A stretch of DNA of 64,000 nt from Orientallactaga sibirica (Eukaryota > Chordata > Mammalia > Rodentia > Dipodidae). The position numbers and the translations under genes are program-made. Location: contig JAEOAD010000004.1 of the NCBI GenBank assembly GCA_036365145.1, positions 52,665,001-52,729,000 of the forward strand, read 5' to 3'. This document shows positions 58,890 through 64,000 of the stretch, in pieces; position 1 is the first letter of the stretch; each line of letters opens with the position of its first letter. The notes beneath the pieces were generated by a model. That model ran no database searches, was not told where the DNA came from, and saw only the letters and a program-made list of their open reading frames with translations.

Positions 58890-58972
58890 ATGTTTTTGCA
58901 GTGCTGTTGCTCAAATCCACACCCTCTCACATGGCAGGCCAGTGGTCTTTAATTAAGCTGTCTTTCTAGCTC
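58890..58972 (-). mobile_element. ID/B4-like SINE head fragment
   Basis: 'gtgctgttgctcaaatccac', 'acatggcaggccagtggtct' and 'agctgtctttctagctcct' are degraded antisense ID/B4 head words. Confidence 0.4.
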
Positions 58973-59114
58973 CTAAAATATTTAAAATAAAAACTTCAAG
59001 TCTTACTAAGCAAAATTCTAGTCTGATGCGTGCAACTCATCTTTAAAAATATTACATCAACGCTGGCAACATCTGTGCCCTACTTCTAATCCTTTCAGTT
59101 CTGATCCCAATTCT

Positions 59115-59226
59115 ACACATGTTATTTATTAATTTATTTGCAGAGTGAGGGAGAGAGAGAGAGAAAGAAAGAATAGGTGCATTAAGGCATCAAGCCACTG
59201 CAGAGGAACTCCAGACACAGAGAGAA
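59115..59226 (-). mobile_element. tRNA-headed T+ SINE, tail half only
   Basis: Tail TTATTTATTAATTTATTTGC, (GA)n, 'taggtgcattaaggcatcaa', 'actccagacacagagagaag'. The head is missing, so it is 5'-truncated. Confidence 0.75.
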
Positions 59227-59653
59227 GTATAACTGATACCTGATACTGTTAAGACAAAATGTATGCAGACAGATTTCAAAGAGATTTACAATAGTAGAAT
59301 AATACTCTCCTGGCTATACAGGGAATATACTAAAAATAAACTTTGTTTTTGCCCTACTTAGACCAATAGTACAGTAGATATAGAAAATATGCAGTTGACA
59401 ATAAAATATTATTATAAAATGTACACTTACCTTTTTCAAAATTTTAAAGCAAAGGCAACAGGTAATTTGAGTATAAAGGGCTTCTGAGAAGGAGGTGGAA
59501 CCTGAAAGGATGTGGGAAACAAACATGAACTGCCCAGCAGAGGAGGAAGGAAACAGCCATGAGGACTACCATGGACAAAATACAGCTGTTGGTATAAGGG
59601 GGGGCTGGTGCAGGTGTGGGAGATAGCTGTGAGGAGTGTCCATGTGCTCCAGG
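59227..59653. other. Unique stretch, G-rich in part
   Basis: No gene recognised. A G7 run lies near 59600. Confidence 0.4.
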
Positions 59654-59748
59654 TTAGAAGTTCTTAATGCTCAAAGCCTGACACCGACAAATACAATTAT
59701 CTTCTCAGAAATATCCCAGACATTGGTGTTCATAAAATCTCGAGCTAC
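59654..59748 (+). repeat. 95-bp direct repeat, copy A
   Basis: About 92% identical to 60864-60958 with no gaps (8 mismatches counted by eye). It is not a simple repeat. A possible LTR end ('gggtttgttacagcagcaat') follows at 59796-59815. Confidence 0.85.
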
Positions 59749-60863
59749 CATAGTCATTATGCTGTTCAAATATCTGCAGTGATGTGTGGTCAGGGGTTTG
59801 TTACAGCAGCAATAATCACAATAGAATTAACCTTCACTAAGCCAACACCATGCTAAACACTGTGTTTTGTAGGAATGCAGGGTTCAGGGTTTCCAGGGTT
59901 ATTTTCTATAGCATAGCACCTCCTCTGAAGACTCATATGGGCTCTGCTGCCACAGAAGCCAGAGTTAAGGGCACATAAGAAGCTTTGATGTCCCTCCTAG
60001 CCAGTGATAAGTGGGGGGTCCTGTGACCCACCTCCTATCTGTGTCTGGAGTCAAGGAGGAGTAATGAGTATTATTGTACGTGCCCTTTCCATTAGCATTC
60101 AGATTTGGTCTGTTGCTTATGATGAGATAGGACAAGCATTTTAAGGGTGCTCCATTAAATTTCATCCTAACACCTGAATCTCTTCATGATAGTGCTTAGA
60201 TAAGATGCCCTTGTCCTTGGTGTCCTTTTATTATTCACTCTAACCTGGTTCTCCAGTGTCTCCATTCACCCATTCTGAAGCCTTTTTTCCTAATCTTGGT
60301 AGATTATTTCTCCATTTTTTTTTAAACTGGGTAGTTGGCTCTTAAATGTTTCCTGCAGTCCTTTCATTTCTTTGAATTTTAAATATTTCAGCCAATTTGA
60401 AGAGTTGATAATGATGAATAAGATTAAGCTTGGAGCTTAACCTTTTGAAACTGGGTGCCGCGTTAACTCGGCTGGAACGCTGGTTAATTTAACAGCAGGA
60501 GTTGAATTAACTTGTCACAGCTCTGCCATTGTGAAATTTCCTGCTCTTGATCCTTGTCCCAATCTTGCAGGGCTTGGTTGTCCTGGGACAGAGGATGAGT
60601 TCTGGTGAAAAATAAAGTGGAAATGGGAAAGGAAAGATGTTCGGAGGCAGCAGTGTTGCCAGTAATGGTCAAATGAGGAGCCCATTTCAGTTGGGAGGGA
60701 TAGAAGTTGGAATAGAGGGAGAAAGAAACGTGAAATTAAAAGGCAATGAAAGGGGACTGAAGGGAGTATATAAGATGAGAAACAAAGAAGAGCTATCAGA
60801 AAGGAGATACACTCAGAGCGTTGGATTGACTTTAATTCTTGGCAATGCATTACATTCTGCATA
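59749..60863. other. Unique sequence between the two 95-bp repeats
   Basis: 1115 bp without ORFs of note. 60400-60600 includes GTTAAC (60462-60467), GGTTAATTTAAC (60482-60493) and GAATTAACTT, a cluster of GTTAA half-sites, with retained CpGs (TGCCGCGTTAACTCGGC). Confidence 0.5.
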
Positions 60864-60958
60864 TTAGAAGCTCTTAATGCTCAAAGCCTGACACGGACAA
60901 ATATAGTTATCTTCTCAGAAATATCCCAGGCATTGGTATCCATAAAATCTTGAGCTAC
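60864..60958 (+). repeat. 95-bp direct repeat, copy B
   Basis: Partner of 59654-59748 at a spacing of 1210 bp, in the same orientation. Flanks beyond the repeat do not match. Confidence 0.85.
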
Positions 60959-61998
60959 AGAAATAGTTTCTGAGATGATCTTAACACAAGAGAGAAGTTA
61001 GTTGAAACTTGGCCCAGCATAGTACTCAGTTTGTATACTTAAAGATTATTGTCAGACACTCTGGTTTGATGCAATTTAGAAAGGGTGGTGACAGAAAAGA
61101 AGGATAAGCATTGGGGACAGAAAGCCACTCAGAAGACAGCCAGAGTGAAGTCTAAGGACAAGAGAAACACTGTTTTTTTTTTGTTGTTGTTGTTTGTTTT
61201 TTTAATTTATTGTCAAAGACGTTTGCATTGTTAGAGGGCATAAAACAGAAGAAAGCAGCTGGAACAGGTATGTCTGGAGAGCCGAGTGAGTCTCTCTCAT
61301 ACACAAAGTAGCAGGCCTTGTTGAGTTAGAATGCTGTGAGTGGGTTTCTTGCCCCATGAGTAACTCTCAAATATGCATTATCTCAGGTTTGCTATGCACT
61401 CTCAGATAGGAAGGGCTGTGCAGTCGAGTAAGCTGCTTGGCCTTCAGGGCAGAGGCCTAATGACACCAGAAATGCAGGCAAAATAACCAGTCTGCTCCTA
61501 AGCACCAGCCACTTTGAGGCCCATCAATAGAGATCACCCAGAGCCCGGTTTCTTTTCAATTGTTTCAGCAGTGCCTTAACTTCACACTAAAGGGACATTT
61601 TCTTTTCTATTTGTATGATTTTTGTTTCAGGCTCATGTTATTCCACTGATGCTCTAACAGGTTTTCAATTTCCCAGGTAGCTGCCTGAAAAGACAGTTGG
61701 CTTGTTCAGGAGCCTAACCAGCGCTCAGCAGCTGGATCTGATATGGATTACTAAGGATTCCAGGGCCTTTTGCTTCTGTTCCAAATTACTTTAAGGTATA
61801 GCTGTTGGAGGGCTGGGCTACGTCTCCTGGATCAAGAGAGGGAAGCAAGCAGAAGAAAGGTGAAAGGTATAAGAGGAGATAGAGGACAAAAGCAAGATTT
61901 TCAAAGGTGAAAGAAGACAGAAAAAGAATAAAAAATTTCTTATTTAGTTTAGGGCAGAAACTAAACTTTCAAGAAAGTTTATTTTATTATTTTTGTTT
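60959..61998. other. Unique stretch
   Basis: A (T)n/(GTT)n run lies at 61171-61203. The rest is unique sequence of balanced composition (61230-61820), with no ORF of note. It could include conserved non-coding DNA. Confidence 0.45.
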
Positions 61999-61999
61999 T

Positions 62000-62085
62000 G
62001 TATAGTTTTTATACTGCTATGGCATGACCCTATAGCTTTGTCCATACTAGGCAAGTGCTCTACTACTGAACTTAATCCCCAGACC
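62000..62085 (-). mobile_element. ID/B4-like SINE head fragment
   Basis: 'gcatgaccctatagctttgt', 'ccatactaggcaagtgctct' and 'actactgaacttaatcccca' match the antisense ID/B4 head. Confidence 0.6.
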
Positions 62086-62580
62086 CTCAATGTATTTCAA
62101 AGATATCAACTGGTATTAAAATGCATGAGAGTTGTGGATCCATCTGGAAACAAGCCCTAAAAAAGCAACCATATTAGAAAAAACATGATGAATTAGCAGA
62201 AAAGACTGACTTACCCTCATCTTGTGGAGTGCAATGCTTATTTGCTCCACACATTCCAAGCAGAGACAGGGATGTTAGTGAGCAGAATTTGGGGGTTATA
62301 AATTTGTACTGTAGCTTATACTATAATACTATTAATTACAGTGCTTCTCTTTATTGACATGGGTAAGTATTTTTGTATAAAAATTATATTACCACCCAAG
62401 AAGATATGTATGTCTTGGGATAAAAATAGCAAATAATGTGAGTTGGATTAGCATCATTCCATAGCATCGGGATAAATATTTTTCAAATTCCAGTAACTTT
62501 ACTTATCTGGCATCTAGAATATATGGGAAATCTATTTTAAAGTGAATAAAGAAAAGTATGGCACAAGAATTTCCTGAGAT
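62086..62580. other. Unique AT-rich stretch
   Basis: Nothing recognised. Confidence 0.45.
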
Positions 62581-62581
62581 A

Positions 62582-62890
62582 TGGGTTGGTGAGATGACTT
62601 GCTGTACAAGTGTGAGGACCTGAGTTTGGTCCTATCTCTGGACACCGCATAAATCCTGATGCTATTCATGAGCATCTGTAATCCCAGTGTGCTTTCCCCA
62701 AGAAGAGAGCCCGAGACAGGAGAATTACAATAAAGCTACCTCACGCATGCAGACGCGATCAGTGAAAGATCCTACCTCAAATAAAGGGATAGGTGAGGAC
62801 AAACACCGAAAGATATCCTCTGATCTCCACATGTTTGCCGTGACTTGAGCATGTTCACATTCACACACATGAGCATGCACACATATATCA
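62582..62890 (+). mobile_element. B4/ID-type rodent SINE
   Basis: Head 'gggttggtgagatgacttgc', 'gagcatctgtaatcccagtg', 'ccgagacaggagaattacaa', 'atcctctgatctccacatgt', and a CA-containing 3' end. Confidence 0.7.
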
Positions 62891-63382
62891 TATGCAGGTA
62901 CAATAACAATAGTAAAATAATTTCCTGAGATCTAGTAAGATTTACTGTCCCAGATGAATAAACTTATTTTCAAGCCTAGTACACATTTATAATTTAGTGT
63001 ACAGAAATATATTTCAGGCAAAATGTACCCCAACATATGATTTCCTTATTTCTTCTAGATACCAGAGATAACTCCTCACATATTTTGAACACACAATCAA
63101 TACCCCACCCTCAGAATATCAATCCTGACATTTTAGAACATAACTATTCTTCCTAAGAGTATTATAGTCACCCTTTCCCTGATTTTTCATGAAGGTGCAA
63201 AGAAATTATCTATTTGAAACCAGAAGAGAATTCAATAAATCTAACCCACATGAGAATACTTAAATATTTCTATCACCTGAGCCTGAATTGTGTTCATGGA
63301 AGAGAGTTTCATTTTGTGCTTGACACTTGAAGTGATACCATGGAGTTGCTACAAGAAAGCCAATTCTCAAGGTGTCTAGTTT
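62891..63382. other. Unique AT-rich stretch
   Basis: Nothing recognised. Confidence 0.45.
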
Positions 63383-63383
63383 C

Positions 63384-63516
63384 AGCCAGGTGTGGAGGTA
63401 CACACTGGCAATCGTACAGGGGTTAAAGCAAGAGGATAGACAGTTTGAATCCAGCCTGAGCTACATAGCATGACCCTGTCTTACAAAACAAAACAAAATG
63501 AAACAAAACAAAAAAC
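63384..63516 (+). mobile_element. B1 (7SL-derived) SINE
   Basis: 'cagccaggtgtggaggtaca', 'aggggttaaagcaagaggat', 'atccagcctgagctacatag', then an AAAACAAAAC tail. Diverged. Confidence 0.75.
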
Positions 63517-63568
63517 CAAGTGAAAGAAAGAAAGATAGAAAGAAAGAGGAAAAAAAGAAAGAAAGACC
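63517..63568. repeat. (GAAA)n microsatellite
   Basis: GAAA units directly behind the A-rich tail of the B1, probably grown from it. Confidence 0.9.
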
Positions 63569-64000
63569 AAAAAAATGCTTCTTGTAAGCTTTTTAGCTAT
63601 GGGAAGGAGGAGGATGTGGGCTGCTTTGGCTTGGCTGGAAGGGACATCTGTACTCCAAATCAAATGACCATGTAGGTACCTTGGTGGTACTTTATTGCCT
63701 GAAATTTCCATTATGACTTTAAACTGTCATCATTCAGCATATTTTCATTTATTGTTTTAGCTACAATTGGAGCAGTAATAGGAGAGCAATACTAGGGAGT
63801 GAGTGTGCAGATAAAATATGTAGAGGCTGGCAATAGTGAGGTCTACTTGGCCACACCTCATTTTTCAGTTCACAGAAATGTGTGTGGGGGTTGACATAAG
63901 TACTCCCTGTTGTGTTGTTGCTTATGGCGCAGTGGCCCTTTCAGAAGACCAGAGAATAAAGGACTGCAGAGAGCGGGTGTTGTTGAAGCAGCAGTCCTGG
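63569..64000. other. Unique stretch to window end
   Basis: No gene or repeat recognised. Confidence 0.45.

Overview
This window looks like ordinary intergenic or intronic DNA from a rodent. It is AT-rich, has no convincing protein-coding gene, and is packed with retroelements and microsatellites. The lineage call rests on the SINEs. About 21 copies belong to one tRNA-headed family with a Pol III A-box/B-box head, a (TC)n stretch and an AATAAA-rich tail. From memory this family matches jerboa (Dipodidae, probably Jaculus). B1 (7SL-derived), B4/ID-like SINEs and MT/ORR1-like MaLR LTRs are also present, and all are rodent hallmarks. I hold rodent firmly and jerboa moderately (about 0.6).

Layout. 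1-23 kb: mostly unique AT-rich DNA with scattered SINEs, one MaLR LTR (about 19.6 kb), a strong CTCF-like motif (13.2 kb), and two blocks that look like conserved non-coding DNA (13.9-14.3 and 16.4-16.7 kb). 23.5-26.7 kb: an old L1 piece, then a long ancient mammalian repeat cut up by three SINEs and a MaLR LTR. 28.65-34.44 kb: a large minus-strand L1 (called L1-A). It keeps a GC-rich 5' UTR with tandem monomers, a broken ORF1, the C-terminal third of ORF2 and a long 3' UTR, but has lost the endonuclease and reverse-transcriptase part of ORF2. A B1 and the 3' end of a second L1 (L1-B, with a clean target-site duplication) lie inside it. 34.66-38.4 kb: SINEs, then a largely repeat-free block with regulatory-looking sequence. 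38.9-39.2 kb: a polypyrimidine tract of about 310 bp.

39,269-47,825: the most striking feature, a head-to-tail direct duplication of a 4.28-kb unit. The two copies are nearly identical and differ almost only by homopolymer and microsatellite length. It is either a very recent tandem duplication or two haplotypes placed side by side by the assembler. 47.8-64 kb: more SINEs, three microsatellites, two more MaLR-type LTRs, an ancient L1 remnant, a diverged 95-bp direct repeat spaced 1.2 kb apart, and unique sequence.

There is no operon-like or pathway-like cooperation here. The only protein-coding signals are decayed L1 ORFs. Open reading frames elsewhere are short, overlap simple repeats or SINEs, and are best read as chance. 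No CRISPR array, rRNA or functional tRNA gene was seen. Repeat calls were made by eye from remembered consensus features, so element borders are good to roughly 5-30 bp unless stated otherwise.
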